A stretch of DNA of 64,000 nucleotides, from the NCBI RefSeq assembly GCF_000425785.1, contig NZ_AUEC01000032.1:1-64000 (forward strand). Direction: 5' to 3'. The notes under the pieces were generated by a model, which was given only the letters and a program-made list of their open reading frames with translations, made no database searches and was not told the DNA's origin. Of the stretch, positions 8,137 through 19,313 are shown piece after piece. Within the stretch, counting starts at the first letter, position 1. Every line of letters starts with the position of its first letter. The stretch comes from Pseudomonas taiwanensis DSM 21245. Its GTDB lineage: Bacteria; Pseudomonadota; Gammaproteobacteria; Pseudomonadales; Pseudomonadaceae. Made by a program: the position numbers and the translations under genes.

Positions 8137-9009
8137 TCAGCCGACGCGGCGCTCTTCGAGCAATTTCACGAACATGCTCAGGCTGCGCGAGACCGTCCCT
8201 CGCCGCCATACCAGCCAGGTCTTGAGGTAACGGAAATCTTCCGACATCGGCCAAGCGCTGACCGTGCAGCACCCTGGCATGTTGTCGAGCATGCTGCGCG
8301 GCAGCATGGCCAGGCCCGCGCCCGCGCTCACGCATGCCAGCATGCCGTGGTACGACTCCATCTCATGGATCTTGCCTGGTACCGCCTGGTCCTGGACGAA
8401 CCAGTTCTCGAAATGGTGGCGGTATGAGCAATTGGCGCGAAACGCATAGATGCTTGCGCCGTTGACATCCTGGGCGCGGGTTACCGGGGTATGGTTAAGG
8501 GGCGAAATGATCACCATCTCCTCCTCGAACACCGGAATGCCTTCCAGTGTCGGGTGCAACACCGGGCCATCGACGAACGCGGCCACCAAGCGCCCGGACA
8601 ACACACCCTCGAGCATGGTCCCGGAAGGGCCGGTGGAAAGGTCCAGATCCACTTTCGGGTAACGCTGGTTGTAGGCTGCCAACAACGCCGGAATACGTAC
8701 CGCCGCGGTGCTTTCCAGCGAACCCAGGGCGAAAGTGCCCTGGGGATCCTCCCCGGCCACCGTAAGCCGCGCCTCATGGACCAAGTCGAGAATGCGCCGG
8801 GTGTACTCAAGAAAGTTCCAGCCTGCCGGAGACAAGCGCAAGCGGCTCTTCTCGCGGATGAACAATTCAACGCCCAGGTCTTCTTCCAACTGCTTGATGC
8901 GGGTGGTCAGGTTCGACGGCACCCGATGAATGTGTTGGGCGGCAGCGCTGATGCTGCCTTGCTCGGCCACCGCCTTGAAGATCTCCAGTTGCACCAGATC
9001 CAAAGTCAT
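8137..9009 (-). CDS. LysR-family regulator divergent from sad (PtrR-like)
   Basis: 290 residues with an N-terminal winged HTH ([22 protein letters not shown]...[14 protein letters not shown], residues about 7-47) and a C-terminal LysR substrate domain. It is divergently transcribed from the succinate-semialdehyde dehydrogenase gene, with 99 bp between the starts. This is the same arrangement as E. coli ptrR(yneJ)/sad(yneI), where the regulator responds in putrescine/GABA catabolism. By position it probably controls sad; the effector is inferred, not shown. Confidence 0.8.
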   Translation of the reverse strand: MTLDLVQLEIFKAVAEQGSISAAAQHIHRVPSNLTTRIKQLEEDLGVELFIREKSRLRLSPAGWNFLEYTRRILDLVHEARLTVAGEDPQGTFALGSLESTAAVRIPALLAAYNQRYPKVDLDLSTGPSGTMLEGVLSGRLVAAFVDGPVLHPTLEGIPVFEEEMVIISPLNHTPVTRAQDVNGASIYAFRANCSYRHHFENWFVQDQAVPGKIHEMESYHGMLACVSAGAGLAMLPRSMLDNMPGCCTVSAWPMSEDFRYLKTWLVWRRGTVSRSLSMFVKLLEERRVG

Positions 9010-9108
9010 TCTCCAAACGTGAATGTTTCGCTCATTATTATTCAGTTTTCAATAAAGTCCTACACCACTAGTCTGGGCTGACTGATAAACAACAACGAGC
9101 GTACATCC

Positions 9109-10494
9109 ATGAGCCAGATCAGCAGCCTGACCCACGCCATCTCCGTCGACCCCTTCAGCGGCGAGCAGATCGGCCACTACCCTTTCGATACCGACGCCGC
9201 ACTGGAAGCGGCGCTGCAGCGTGCCAAGGCGGGTTACAGCCAATGGCGCCAGGTGTCCCTGGGTCAGCGCAGCGAGTACCTGCTGGCCCTGGCCAACACG
9301 CTGCAAGCCAAGGCTGAAACCTTCGCCCAGATGATCAGCCGCGAGATAGGCAAACCGATCGCCCAGGCCCGTGGCGAAGTGAGCAAGTGCGTTGGTCTGT
9401 GCCAGTGGTATGCCGAACACGGCCCGGCGATGCTGGCGCCGGAGCCGACCCAAGTCGAAAAAGCCCGTATCGAATACCGCCCGCTTGGCCCGATCCTGGC
9501 CGTGATGCCGTGGAACTTCCCGATCTGGCAAGTATTGCGAGGCGCGGTCCCTGCATTGCTGGCCGGCAACACCTACGTGCTCAAGCACGCGCCGAACGTC
9601 ATGGGCAGCGCCTATCTGCTGGCCGAGTTGTTCAAGGATGCAGGTTTGCCTGAAGGCGTGTTCGAGGTGCTGAACGTCACCCCCGACGGCGTCACTCGGG
9701 CTATCAACGACCCGCGCATTGCGGCCGTCACCCTCACCGGAAGCGTGCGCGCCGGCATGGCCATCGGCGCACAAGCCGGTGCTGCATTGAAGAAGTGCGT
9801 GCTGGAACTTGGCGGCTCCGACCCGTTCATCGTGTTGGCGGACGCGGATCTGGATGCCGCGGTCAAGGCTGCTGTGATCGGTCGTTACCAGAACACTGGC
9901 CAAGTTTGCGCTGCCGCCAAGCGCTTGATCGTCGAAGCGAGCATCGCCGAAGCATTCACCCGCAAGTTCGTCGAGGCGACCCGCCAGCTGAAAGTCGGCA
10001 ACCCGCTGGAAGATGACACCTACATTGGCCCGATGGCCCGCTACGACCTGCGTGACGAGCTTGATGGCCAGGTCCAGGCGACCCTCGCCGAAGGCGCGAC
10101 CCTGCTGCTCGGTGGCCACAAGGTCGAAGGCGTGGGCAACTTCTACGAACCGACAGTGTTTGGCAACGTCACCCCTGACATGACCGCGTTCAAGCAAGAG
10201 CTGTTCGGACCGGTGGCGGCGATCATCACCGCACGCGACGCCGACCACGCGGTGGAGCTGGCCAACGACAGCGAGTTTGGTTTGGCTTCGACCATCTACA
10301 CCGCCGATTACGCTTTGGCCGAGCGCATGACTGCCGCACTGGAAACGGGTGGCGTGTTCATCAATGGCTACTGCGCCTCCGACCCCCGCGTGGCCTTCGG
10401 TGGCGTGAAGAAGAGCGGCTTTGGCCGTGAACTTTCGCACTTTGGTGTGCGGGAGTTCACCAACGCCCAGACCGTTTGGCTGGATCGGAACTGA
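9109..10494 (+). CDS. sad: NAD(P)-dependent succinate-semialdehyde dehydrogenase (Sad/YneI type)
   Basis: 461 residues, matching the short YneI/Sad class (about 462 residues). Aldehyde dehydrogenase landmarks are intact: Asn136 in MPWNFP, cofactor Lys159, general base Glu233 in LELGGSDPF and catalytic Cys267 in NTGQVCAAA. It oxidises succinate semialdehyde to succinate at the end of GABA, putrescine and related amine degradation. It lies about 3 kb from the polyamine cluster at 13.6-17.5 kb, which would supply that intermediate. The divergent LysR gene probably regulates it. No strong ribosome binding site is visible. Confidence 0.87.
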   Translation: MSQISSLTHAISVDPFSGEQIGHYPFDTDAALEAALQRAKAGYSQWRQVSLGQRSEYLLALANTLQAKAETFAQMISREIGKPIAQARGEVSKCVGLCQWYAEHGPAMLAPEPTQVEKARIEYRPLGPILAVMPWNFPIWQVLRGAVPALLAGNTYVLKHAPNVMGSAYLLAELFKDAGLPEGVFEVLNVTPDGVTRAINDPRIAAVTLTGSVRAGMAIGAQAGAALKKCVLELGGSDPFIVLADADLDAAVKAAVIGRYQNTGQVCAAAKRLIVEASIAEAFTRKFVEATRQLKVGNPLEDDTYIGPMARYDLRDELDGQVQATLAEGATLLLGGHKVEGVGNFYEPTVFGNVTPDMTAFKQELFGPVAAIITARDADHAVELANDSEFGLASTIYTADYALAERMTAALETGGVFINGYCASDPRVAFGGVKKSGFGRELSHFGVREFTNAQTVWLDRN

Positions 10495-10500
10495 CCGATC

Positions 10501-10525
10501 AATGGGGCCGCTTTGCGGCCCCATT
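10501..10525. terminator. Bidirectional GC-rich hairpin between convergent sad and helicase genes
   Basis: AATGGGGCCGC (10501-10511), loop TTT, and its exact complement at 10515-10525 form an 11-bp stem in the 35-bp gap between two convergent stop codons. Short T or A runs are lacking, but position and strength suit a shared terminator. Confidence 0.7.
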
Positions 10526-10529
10526 ACCC

Positions 10530-12443
10530 TCAACCCCGCGCCTGGTCCTTGACCCAGTCCAGCATCCCACCCGGCACGATCAACTCATGCCGCGCCCGTG
10601 AACACGCGGTATAAAGCCCGGCCAGCGTCCGCGCCCGCTCATTGCGGCCTCCTCCAGTGCTCGGCGCCACCATCAATTCCGGCGATACCATCACCCGGGC
10701 GAACTCCATGTTCTTCACATCCCGCACCCGCCCCAGGAACAGCTTCGGCGCCTTGTCCCAGCGGTAACGGCTCTTGGCCTTGGCGAAATGCTCCGGGGTA
10801 TAGCCTTTGCGCAGCATGTTGGCCACCGCGATGAAGGCCTTGTCGTCGCCTTTGTCCTGCTCCAACGCTTGCCAGCTGGCATAGCGGAACAACATCGGGT
10901 GGCGTGGCCGGGTTCCGTACCGGTACAGCTCGATGCAGTCCTCGACGAACAGCTCGAAATCCTTGCGTGCACTTTGCAGCAGGACGAACGGCACCCCTTG
11001 GTGCGTCAGTCGCTGGAACCAGCCGAATAGCCCCCACTCGTCATCGACGATCAACGCCGTCGGCTGCTCGGGAACCGTCACGGCATCGAAGAAGCTGACG
11101 CGCGTATAGTGCTCGGCGCTGCCACTGAAGGCTGCCTGGATCGACGCCGGGTGGGCCTGGATCAGCGGGTTGAGCACCGCGTCCATGGCCGGCCCGGCGC
11201 GCAGCGAATGATCGATGTAACGCTGGCGGATGAAACCGCCATGGTGCGGGCTCAGGCCGTTGAGATTCTGTAGTTCGTCGCCCAGGGCGATGACCGACTG
11301 CGGGCTGCGGTCGAGCACGGCCAGCATGGGCGCCGACAGTTCATGGGCCTCATCGACGATGACATGGGTGTAGCGGGCGTCGATCACCTCGAAGGTCAGC
11401 GACAACAGCTTCACACGGTGGTAGTCACGCACCGGCAACTGGATCTCACGGGCCGAGGGGCGAACCAGTTCTTGCCAGTACAGGCGCGCTTTATCCAGCA
11501 GCACCTCTTGGTCCAAGGGTGTGATACCCGGGCCGGCCCAGGGCAGATGGTGCAGCTGCAACTGGTCGTCCCCGCTGTGGCAGAACGCACGCACGGCCTT
11601 GATGCACAGCGCCACCACATCGCGGGCTGCCAGTGGGCCGATGTCCGGGATACCCAGCCATTTCACCACCTGCGCCTCCTGCGGGCGCCACGACAGTTTG
11701 GTCCGGTACGGATCACGCAAACGCCAGCCATTGCTGGTCAGGTCGCGGTTGAGTATTTCGTCGGCCAGTTGGCCGAATGTCATCGCGGTGTACGCCTGGG
11801 CATCCTTGACCCTGGCCTGCAGCGCCCTGAGCTGACCTTCCGTCAGCGCCAGCAACAATGTACGAGAAGGGTCGAGCAAGCGGGCGAACTGGTGAATCAG
11901 AAAGGTCTTGCCAGTGCCTGCGAAGCCCTGCACCGCCACCGACTCGTCGGCACATGACAGGAACTCGCGCAGCAGGCGGTTCTGCTGGTCGCTCAGCATC
12001 AGGTCACTGGCCAGCGACGGCAAGTACACCGGGTGCAAGGGCGTGGCGCGCTGCCGGTAGATATCGGCGAACTGAAAGCTCCACTGACCGTCGTCGTCGA
12101 GCAACTCCTGAGTGTCATACTGGACCTCGGCCGACAGCAGACCGATACCGTTCTCGCCCAGCATTCCCAAGCCCATGGCGAATGCCTCGCGGTCGTAGCG
12201 TTGCGCGACCTGCGCCTGGAACTGACCAGGCGCAGCTGCTTCCACGTCGTTGGCGATACGCACCATCTCCGCCAGTCGGCGCTCCTGGGTTTCGACCGAT
12301 GGAGTGCCTGACTGGCGCGGCAGGTTCTGCACGAACAGCACGGCGGCAGCCTCCAGCAGGCTGGCGGACAGAAAGAAGTCGCCGGCGGCAGGCTCACGGG
12401 CAAGACGGTCAGCTCGATCGCTGGACAAAGGCAGGTAGAACAT
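10530..12443 (-). CDS. SF1/UvrD-like ATP-dependent helicase with unusual N-terminus
   Basis: 637 residues from the ATG at 12443 (GAGGTG just upstream); an in-frame extension to 12491 has no ribosome site. Walker A is GFAGTGKT at 173-180 and Walker B is VIVDEAHE at about 361-368. A motif VI-like LYTACSRARHELIV lies near the end. These place it in the Superfamily 1 UvrD/PcrA/RecD-like ATPases. About 150 residues precede the ATPase core without a recognisable domain. It is probably cytosolic and acts on DNA or RNA; its biological role is unknown. It stands between an aldehyde dehydrogenase and an AraC gene without functional linkage to either. Confidence 0.75.
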   Translation of the reverse strand: MFYLPLSSDRADRLAREPAAGDFFLSASLLEAAAVLFVQNLPRQSGTPSVETQERRLAEMVRIANDVEAAAPGQFQAQVAQRYDREAFAMGLGMLGENGIGLLSAEVQYDTQELLDDDGQWSFQFADIYRQRATPLHPVYLPSLASDLMLSDQQNRLLREFLSCADESVAVQGFAGTGKTFLIHQFARLLDPSRTLLLALTEGQLRALQARVKDAQAYTAMTFGQLADEILNRDLTSNGWRLRDPYRTKLSWRPQEAQVVKWLGIPDIGPLAARDVVALCIKAVRAFCHSGDDQLQLHHLPWAGPGITPLDQEVLLDKARLYWQELVRPSAREIQLPVRDYHRVKLLSLTFEVIDARYTHVIVDEAHELSAPMLAVLDRSPQSVIALGDELQNLNGLSPHHGGFIRQRYIDHSLRAGPAMDAVLNPLIQAHPASIQAAFSGSAEHYTRVSFFDAVTVPEQPTALIVDDEWGLFGWFQRLTHQGVPFVLLQSARKDFELFVEDCIELYRYGTRPRHPMLFRYASWQALEQDKGDDKAFIAVANMLRKGYTPEHFAKAKSRYRWDKAPKLFLGRVRDVKNMEFARVMVSPELMVAPSTGGGRNERARTLAGLYTACSRARHELIVPGGMLDWVKDQARG

Positions 12444-12531
12444 CGACACCTCGAGGCAGAACAGCCGGGCACGATAACAATTTTCGCCCACAAATGCTGG
12501 GCTCAGTGCCGAACCTGCGCAAACGACCGGC

Positions 12532-13431
12532 TCAGGCCCTGACGCGCTTGAGCGTTTCGCTCGGCAGCTCCCTGAACAACTGTCGGTAACTTTCCGAAAA
12601 CCGCCCCAGGTGCCAGAACGACCAGCGCATGGCGACTTCCGCCACGGTCACCTCGCCGCCGCGCAGCAAGTCACGGCGTGCGCCGTTGAGCCGCCGCAAC
12701 CGCAACCACTGTGCAGGCGCCAGACCCGTGAAGGCCTTGAACGCCTGTTGCAGCTGTCGCAGCGACACACCCGCCACCTCAGCCAGTTGCATCAGGTTCA
12801 GGGTTTCTTCCGGGCAGTCCGCCGCCCATTCGCTGACCCTGTGCATGATCGCCCGCTCCTCGCCACGCCGTCCCAAGGCCCCTCCCTGCAGTCGCTGGCA
12901 GGCGTTGTCGAGAATGAACAGGCAGTCCTCCAGCAGTTGCTCGGCCAAAGCCTGCCCCTCCAGCGGACAGTCGGCACGGCCAAGGCGTGTCAGGGTGGCG
13001 CTCAGCCAACTGCCGAACAACGCGTTCTGGCCACTGCCCAACGGCACCATGAACAACCCCTCCAGACGCTGCGGGTCGAGGCCGTGGCTGGAAAGGAAAC
13101 GCTGGTCGAACACCACCGCGACTTCCTGGTAGTTCTCCGGGGTGATCCAGATGTTGCGGCTTTGCTCGTTGAGCAGGTAAAGGCTGTCTTCGCTGCGGTC
13201 AAAGCAAAACGCCAGCGACCCGCTCGGCGCCGTGAAGAATTGCTCCACGCGGGTATTCAGGCGCTCTTCGTAAACCTCCACGCCATCGAGTCCGAGGCAC
13301 CGCAATTGGCCATTGAACAGCCCCGGCGACATCTGCCGGTACTGCTGCTGCCAGCCTGGGGTGGCCCGGACTTGCTCGGTTACATCGCTGGTGGTGAAGG
13401 CCTGGACCTGCAAGGCATTGGGCGTTGTCAC
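12532..13431 (-). CDS. AraC-family regulator of the adjacent amine catabolism genes
   Basis: 299 residues from GTG at 13431. The C-terminal AraC domain (about 200-299) has two HTHs: LNLMQLAEVAGVSLRQLQQAFK, then VTVAEVAMRWSFWHLGRFSESYRQLF. The N-terminal half is an unidentified sensor. I preferred GTG at 13431 because AAGGGA lies 6 bases upstream; the ATG at 13461 (10 residues more) has no Shine-Dalgarno. It is divergent from the glutamine-synthetase-like gene, so it is the likely activator of the polyamine cluster. The general architecture also resembles EutR-type amine regulators; the inducer is unknown. Confidence 0.78.
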   Translation of the reverse strand: MTTPNALQVQAFTTSDVTEQVRATPGWQQQYRQMSPGLFNGQLRCLGLDGVEVYEERLNTRVEQFFTAPSGSLAFCFDRSEDSLYLLNEQSRNIWITPENYQEVAVVFDQRFLSSHGLDPQRLEGLFMVPLGSGQNALFGSWLSATLTRLGRADCPLEGQALAEQLLEDCLFILDNACQRLQGGALGRRGEERAIMHRVSEWAADCPEETLNLMQLAEVAGVSLRQLQQAFKAFTGLAPAQWLRLRRLNGARRDLLRGGEVTVAEVAMRWSFWHLGRFSESYRQLFRELPSETLKRVRA

Positions 13432-13581
13432 ACGCTGTCCCTTTGCACTCTTTTGGTGCATTTATTGACGAAGAAAGTGGATAGATCGCTGCGCGCTGCT
13501 GCGACCAAGATAGCCCTCAGCGCGTCACCTGGGAAGCCACCGGCCCCCACCGCGCCACAAAAACCCAATCAAGAGGTCTGT

Positions 13582-14940
13582 ATGAACGCCCCCTTCGATC
13601 AGCTGTCCACTTGGCTGAAAGAACACCGGATCACCGAAGTCGAATGCGTGATCAGCGACCTGACCGGCATCGCTCGCGGCAAGATCGCCCCGACCGCCAA
13701 GTTTCTTCACGAGCGCGGCATGCGCCTGCCAGAGAGCGTTTTGCTGCAGACAGTCACTGGCGACTACGTCGACGATGACATCTACTACAACCTGCTCGAT
13801 GCCGCCGACATCGACATGGTCTGTCGCCCCGACCCGACGGCGGTCTACCAGATCCCTTGGGCCATCGAACCCACCGCGATCGTCATCCACGACACCTTCG
13901 ACAAACACGGCAACCCCATCGAGCTGTCGCCGCGCAACGTGCTCAAGAAGGTGCTGAAGCTGTATGCCGACAAAGGCTGGCAGCCGATTGTCGCGCCCGA
14001 GATGGAGTTCTACCTGACCCAGCGTTGCGAAGACCCGGACTTGCCGCTGCAAGTGCCGCTGGGCCGCTCGGGCCGTGCCGAAAGCGGCCGCCAGTCGTTC
14101 TCCATCGACGCCGCCAACGAGTTCGACCCGCTGTTCGAAGACGTTTACGACTGGTGCGAGATCCAGGGGCTGGACCTGGACACACTGATCCACGAAGACG
14201 GCCCGGCGCAGATGGAGATCAACTTCCGCCACGGCGATGCCCTGGACCTGGCCGACCAGATCACGGTGTTCAAACGCACCATGCGTGAGGCTGCGCTCAA
14301 GCATAACGTGGCGGCCACTTTCATGGCCAAGCCCATCACCGATGAGCCAGGCAGCGCGATGCACCTGCACCAGAGCGTGGTCGACATCGCCACCGGCAAA
14401 CCGGTGTTCGCCAACGACGATGGCAGCATGAGCGAATTGTTCCTGCACCACATTGGCGGCCTGCAGAAGTACATCCCCAAGCTGCTGCCGATGTTCGCTC
14501 CGAACGTCAACTCGTTCCGCCGCTTCCTGCCCGACACTTCGGCACCGGTGAACGTCGAGTGGGGCGAGGAAAACCGTACCGCCGGCCTGCGTGTGCCGAC
14601 CTCCAGCCCCGAGGCCATGCGTGTGGAGAACCGCTTGCCGGGCGCAGACGCCAACCCCTACCTGGCGATCGCCGCGAGCCTGCTGTGCGGTTACCTGGGC
14701 ATGGTCGAGAAAATCTCGCCGAGCGCACCGGTGCAGGGCCGCGCCTACGAGCGACGCAACCTGCGCCTGCCGATCACCATCGAAGACGCCCTGCAGCATA
14801 TGGAAGACTGTGAAACCGTGCAGCAATACCTGGGCAAACAGTTCGTCCAGGGCTATGTGGCGGTCAAACGTGCCGAGCACGAGAACTTCAAGCGTGTGAT
14901 CAGCTCCTGGGAGCGCGAGTTCCTGCTGCTCAGCGTTTGA
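13582..14940 (+). CDS. Gamma-glutamylpolyamine synthetase (PuuA/SpuI-type, glutamine synthetase fold)
   Basis: 452 residues of the glutamine synthetase superfamily. The N-terminal beta-grasp domain (CVISDLTGIARGKIAPT) is followed by the catalytic domain: EMEFYL, QMEINFRHGDALDLADQ, the GSAMHLHQS ATP loop and NRTAGLRVPTSSPEAMRVENRLPGAD-like segments (about residues 330-360). In pseudomonads such paralogues ligate glutamate to putrescine, other polyamines or ethanolamine with ATP, the first step of the gamma-glutamylated route. The start at 13582 has AGAGGT upstream. It heads a rightward cluster with a polyamine-binding protein and an FAD oxidase, which supports amine catabolism rather than nitrogen assimilation. 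The exact amine is uncertain. Confidence 0.83.
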   Translation: MNAPFDQLSTWLKEHRITEVECVISDLTGIARGKIAPTAKFLHERGMRLPESVLLQTVTGDYVDDDIYYNLLDAADIDMVCRPDPTAVYQIPWAIEPTAIVIHDTFDKHGNPIELSPRNVLKKVLKLYADKGWQPIVAPEMEFYLTQRCEDPDLPLQVPLGRSGRAESGRQSFSIDAANEFDPLFEDVYDWCEIQGLDLDTLIHEDGPAQMEINFRHGDALDLADQITVFKRTMREAALKHNVAATFMAKPITDEPGSAMHLHQSVVDIATGKPVFANDDGSMSELFLHHIGGLQKYIPKLLPMFAPNVNSFRRFLPDTSAPVNVEWGEENRTAGLRVPTSSPEAMRVENRLPGADANPYLAIAASLLCGYLGMVEKISPSAPVQGRAYERRNLRLPITIEDALQHMEDCETVQQYLGKQFVQGYVAVKRAEHENFKRVISSWEREFLLLSV

Positions 14941-16146
<1,206 letters not shown>

Positions 16147-16159
16147 GCGAGTTCGCGCC

Positions 16160-17455
16160 ATGCCTCTGAATACCCAACACACTGCGTCCTACTATGCCGC
16201 CACGGCGCGTAGCACTGCACCTTACCCCAGCCTCGATACCGAACTGACAGCCGATGTGTGCGTGGTCGGCGGTGGCCTGACCGGGGTCAATACCGCACTG
16301 GAACTGGCCGAACGCGGCCTCTCGGTGGTCTTGCTGGAAGCCCGGCGCATCGGCTGGGGCGCCAGCGGGCGCAATGGCGGTCAGTTGATTCGCGGTATCG
16401 GCCACGATGTCAGCGGGTTCGCCCGCTATGTGGGCCAGGAAGGCGTGCGTTACCTGAAGCACGCCGGCATCGATTCGGTGGCCCTGGTCGCCCGCCGTAT
16501 CGAACAATATGCCATCGCCTGCGACTTGCGCTGGGGCTTCTGCGAACTGGCCAACACACCTGCCCAGTTCGCGGCCTTCCAGGATGAACAAGCTGAACTG
16601 GCAGCGCTTGGCTATCGCCACGAAACCCGCCTGGTGGGCCCCGAACACCTGCATGAGGTGGTCGCCAGTGACCAGTACGCCGGCGGACTGGTGGATATGG
16701 GGTCCGGCCACCTGCACCCACTGGACCTGGTCCAGGGCGAAGCGCGGGCCGCCCAGGCCCTGGGCGTACGGATCTTCGAGCAGAGCCCGGTGCTGCGCAT
16801 CGAACATGGCACCACGGTGACCTTGCACACCGCGCGCGGCAAAGTGCGCGCGCAAAGCCTGGTATTGGGTTGCAACGCTCACCTGGACGACTTGGAGCCG
16901 CGCCTGAGCGGCAAGGTACTGCCCGCTGGCAGCTATGTGGTGGCGACAGAACCGCTGCCCGACTCGCTTGCCAGCACGCTGATCCCTCAGAACATGGCGC
17001 TGTGCGACCAGAAAGTCGGCCTGGATTACTACCGCCTTACCGCCGACCGCCGCCTGCTGTTCGGCGGCGCGTGCCACTACTCGGGGCGCGATCCGAAGGA
17101 CATTGCGGCCTACATGCGGCCGAAGGTCCTCAAGGTGTTTCCCCAGTTGGCAGACGTACGCATCGATTACCAGTGGGGCGGCATGATCGGCATCACCGCC
17201 AACCGATTCCCTCAGGTCGGGCGCTTGAGCCAGCATCCGAACGTGTACTACGCACAGGGTTACTCCGGCCACGGCCTGAACGTGACTCACTGGACTGCGA
17301 AACTGCTCGCGGAGTCGATTGCAGTTGGGCAAAGCCAGGGCCTGGATGTATTCAGCGCCGTTCCGCATCTGACCTTCCCGGGTGGCAAGGCGCTGCGTTC
17401 ACCGCTGCTGGCATTGGGGATGCTGTGGTACCGCTTGAGGGAGGTACTCGGTTAA
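16160..17455 (+). CDS. FAD-dependent gamma-glutamylamine oxidase (PuuB/DadA-like)
   Basis: 431 residues of the DAO/FAD oxidoreductase family. The N-terminal Rossmann motif VCVVGGGLTG (33-42) is followed by Glu60 at the end of the second strand and WGASGRNGGQL, the FAD-binding signature of PuuB/OrdL-type oxidases. The C-terminal GYSGHGLNVTHW is also conserved. It probably oxidises the gamma-glutamyl-amine made by the upstream synthetase, releasing the aldehyde and H2O2 or reducing a carrier. It forms the last gene of the cluster (13-bp gap). Confidence 0.83.
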   Translation: MPLNTQHTASYYAATARSTAPYPSLDTELTADVCVVGGGLTGVNTALELAERGLSVVLLEARRIGWGASGRNGGQLIRGIGHDVSGFARYVGQEGVRYLKHAGIDSVALVARRIEQYAIACDLRWGFCELANTPAQFAAFQDEQAELAALGYRHETRLVGPEHLHEVVASDQYAGGLVDMGSGHLHPLDLVQGEARAAQALGVRIFEQSPVLRIEHGTTVTLHTARGKVRAQSLVLGCNAHLDDLEPRLSGKVLPAGSYVVATEPLPDSLASTLIPQNMALCDQKVGLDYYRLTADRRLLFGGACHYSGRDPKDIAAYMRPKVLKVFPQLADVRIDYQWGGMIGITANRFPQVGRLSQHPNVYYAQGYSGHGLNVTHWTAKLLAESIAVGQSQGLDVFSAVPHLTFPGGKALRSPLLALGMLWYRLREVLG

Positions 17456-17475
17456 GAAGGCCGCTTCACCCTGGG

Positions 17476-17640
17476 GGAGCGAGCCTCGCCCGCGATGCTC
17501 TTTTTGTTCGCCGATATGGGGCTGGCGTGGGATCGAGCGCTGCTTACGCGACGCATCGCGAACAAGGCTCGCTCCTTCGGTTGTTCCACGCCGATCAAGG
17601 CAAAAGCGGGTTTACCCGCGAAGAACTCGACGCGGTGCAG
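17476..17640. repeat. REP doublet in a 335-bp gene-free stretch
   Basis: GAGCGAGCCTCGCCCGCGATGC (in 17477-17498) faces its near-inverse GCATCGCG..AAGGCTCGCTC (17553-17574), and a third REP core GCGGGTTTACCCGCGAAG lies at 17607-17624. This is a divergent REP pair plus a fragment of a second REP class. The remainder to 17790 is A/T-rich and holds no convincing gene. Confidence 0.55.
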
Positions 17641-17790
17641 CCTCTCCGACTTATCAGCAATACATTCAATGCTTTAAGCACCAGATCTGAGATATGACTT
17701 TAAGTAGATACTTTTCCGATAATTTACTCAAAGTATCGACTGTAACCTATTGTCTTACATGCCATTTAACAATCATATTTCAGCGCGTCT

Positions 17791-19167
17791 TCAGCATTCC
17801 ACGAACGCCACCGCCAAACCACCTCGCGAGGTTTCCTTGTAATTGGCATGCATGTCTGCCCCCGTGTCGCGCATGGTGCGGATTACGCGGTCAAGGGAAA
17901 TGAAATGCTCGCCATCGCCGCGCAGGGCCATCTGCACGGCATTGATTGCCTTCACCGCAGCAATGGCATTGCGCTCGATGCAAGGCACCTGTACCAGACC
18001 ACCGACCGGATCGCAGGTCAGGCCCAGGTTGTGCTCCAAGGCAATCTCCGCAGCGTTCTCCAGTTGCGCGGGAGTGGCGCCGAGCACCTCGGCCAGACCG
18101 GCGGCAGCCATCGAGCAGGCCGAACCCACCTCCCCCTGGCACCCCACCTCGGCACCCGAGATCGACGCGTTCTTCTTGCACAGGATGCCAACCGCAGCGG
18201 CCGCCAGCAGAAATGCCACCACATCGTCATCGCAGGCGTCGGGGTTGAACTTCATGTAGTAGTGCAGCACCGCCGGAATGATCCCTGCCGCACCGTTGGT
18301 GGGTGCAGTGACCATACGACCACCGGCAGCGTTTTCTTCATTCACCGCCAGGGCGAACAAGTTCACCCACTCCATTGCACTCAGGGTCGAGCCGATGACA
18401 TTGGGCTTGCCCAGCTCCTGCAGGCTGCGGTGCAGGCGTGCGGCGCGGCGCTTGACGTTTAGCCCGCCCGGCAGGGTGCCTTCGTTGCGCAGCCCATTGG
18501 CGACACACTCGCGCATGGCCGACCAGATACCCAACAGGCCCTGGCGCACGTCCTCCTCGCAACGCCAGGCGCGCTCGTTGGCCATCATCAACTGGCTGAC
18601 ACTCAGGCCGTGGGCCTTGCACAAGGCCAACAGTTGGTCGGCGCTGGAGAACTCGTAGGGCAAGGTAACGCGATGCGCGTCGTCGCGCGGTGCGTCGATT
18701 TCGCCCTGCTCGACGATGAAGCCACCGCCAATCGAGTAGTAGGTCTGGCTGAACAGCAGCCCTTGTTCACCCTGTGCCTCCAAGGTCATGGCATTGGGGT
18801 GGTACGGCAGGCTTTCGTCCAGCAACAGCATGTCGCGGTCATAGTCGAACGCAAGCGGGTGGCTGCCATCGAGCATCAGACATCGCTCTTGCATCAGTTG
18901 CCCGATTCGCGGCTCGATGGTTGCCGGGTCGATGCGGTCCGGCCACTGACCCATCAGGCCGAGCAGGCACGCGCGGTCTGTAGCATGACCCACGCCGGTG
19001 GCCGACAGCGAGCCGTAAAGACGCACCTGTACCCGACGAATCCGCCCCAGCAACCCCTGCTCACGCAGGGCCAGGGCAAAGCTTGCCGCCGCGCGCATCG
19101 GGCCCACTGTGTGAGAGCTGGACGGGCCGATGCCGATTTTGAATAGGTCGAAAACACTGATAGTCAT
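17791..19167 (-). CDS. sdaA: L-serine dehydratase, iron-sulfur type
   Basis: 458 residues from the ATG at 19167 (in-frame extension upstream is not supported). The start [20 protein letters not shown] is the universal beginning of single-chain L-serine dehydratases. The alpha domain holds the cluster cysteines ([22 protein letters not shown] and the later [19 protein letters not shown]). It deaminates L-serine to pyruvate and ammonia in the cytosol with an oxygen-labile 4Fe-4S cluster. The gene is divergent from a DsdC-like LysR regulator, which presumably controls it. Confidence 0.9.
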   Translation of the reverse strand: MTISVFDLFKIGIGPSSSHTVGPMRAAASFALALREQGLLGRIRRVQVRLYGSLSATGVGHATDRACLLGLMGQWPDRIDPATIEPRIGQLMQERCLMLDGSHPLAFDYDRDMLLLDESLPYHPNAMTLEAQGEQGLLFSQTYYSIGGGFIVEQGEIDAPRDDAHRVTLPYEFSSADQLLALCKAHGLSVSQLMMANERAWRCEEDVRQGLLGIWSAMRECVANGLRNEGTLPGGLNVKRRAARLHRSLQELGKPNVIGSTLSAMEWVNLFALAVNEENAAGGRMVTAPTNGAAGIIPAVLHYYMKFNPDACDDDVVAFLLAAAAVGILCKKNASISGAEVGCQGEVGSACSMAAAGLAEVLGATPAQLENAAEIALEHNLGLTCDPVGGLVQVPCIERNAIAAVKAINAVQMALRGDGEHFISLDRVIRTMRDTGADMHANYKETSRGGLAVAFVEC

Positions 19168-19296
19168 GCTAATGCCTGACCGTGCCAGCCACGTACGCCG
19201 CTGCACGGACCTCCGGAAAAATTGAACGGTGATACGAAGTTGCGCGATACTGCCGCGCATACCTTCGGATGACCAACGAAACTTTCTAAGCAAGGC

Positions 19297-19311
19297 TTTA
19301 GCTTAACTAAA
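19297..19311. promoter_or_regulatory. LysR-type dyad (TTTAG-N5-CTAAA) at the regulator start
   Basis: TTTAG (19297-19301) and CTAAA (19307-19311) are inverted, giving the T-N11-A-like symmetry of LysR sites. The dyad lies 2 bases before the ATG of the regulator, in the intergenic region shared with L-serine dehydratase. It is an autorepression candidate. Confidence 0.35.
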
Positions 19312-19313
19312 CG

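Noticed and set aside
13478..13493. Sigma-54-like TGG-N10-GC before the glutamine-synthetase-like gene
   Set aside because: GG and GC spacing is right, but other consensus positions (CACG, TT) are poorly met, so it could be chance.
12610..13581. In-frame upstream extension of the glutamine-synthetase-like gene
   Set aside because: It overlaps the AraC gene on the other strand, and the ribosome site and family length support the start at 13582.
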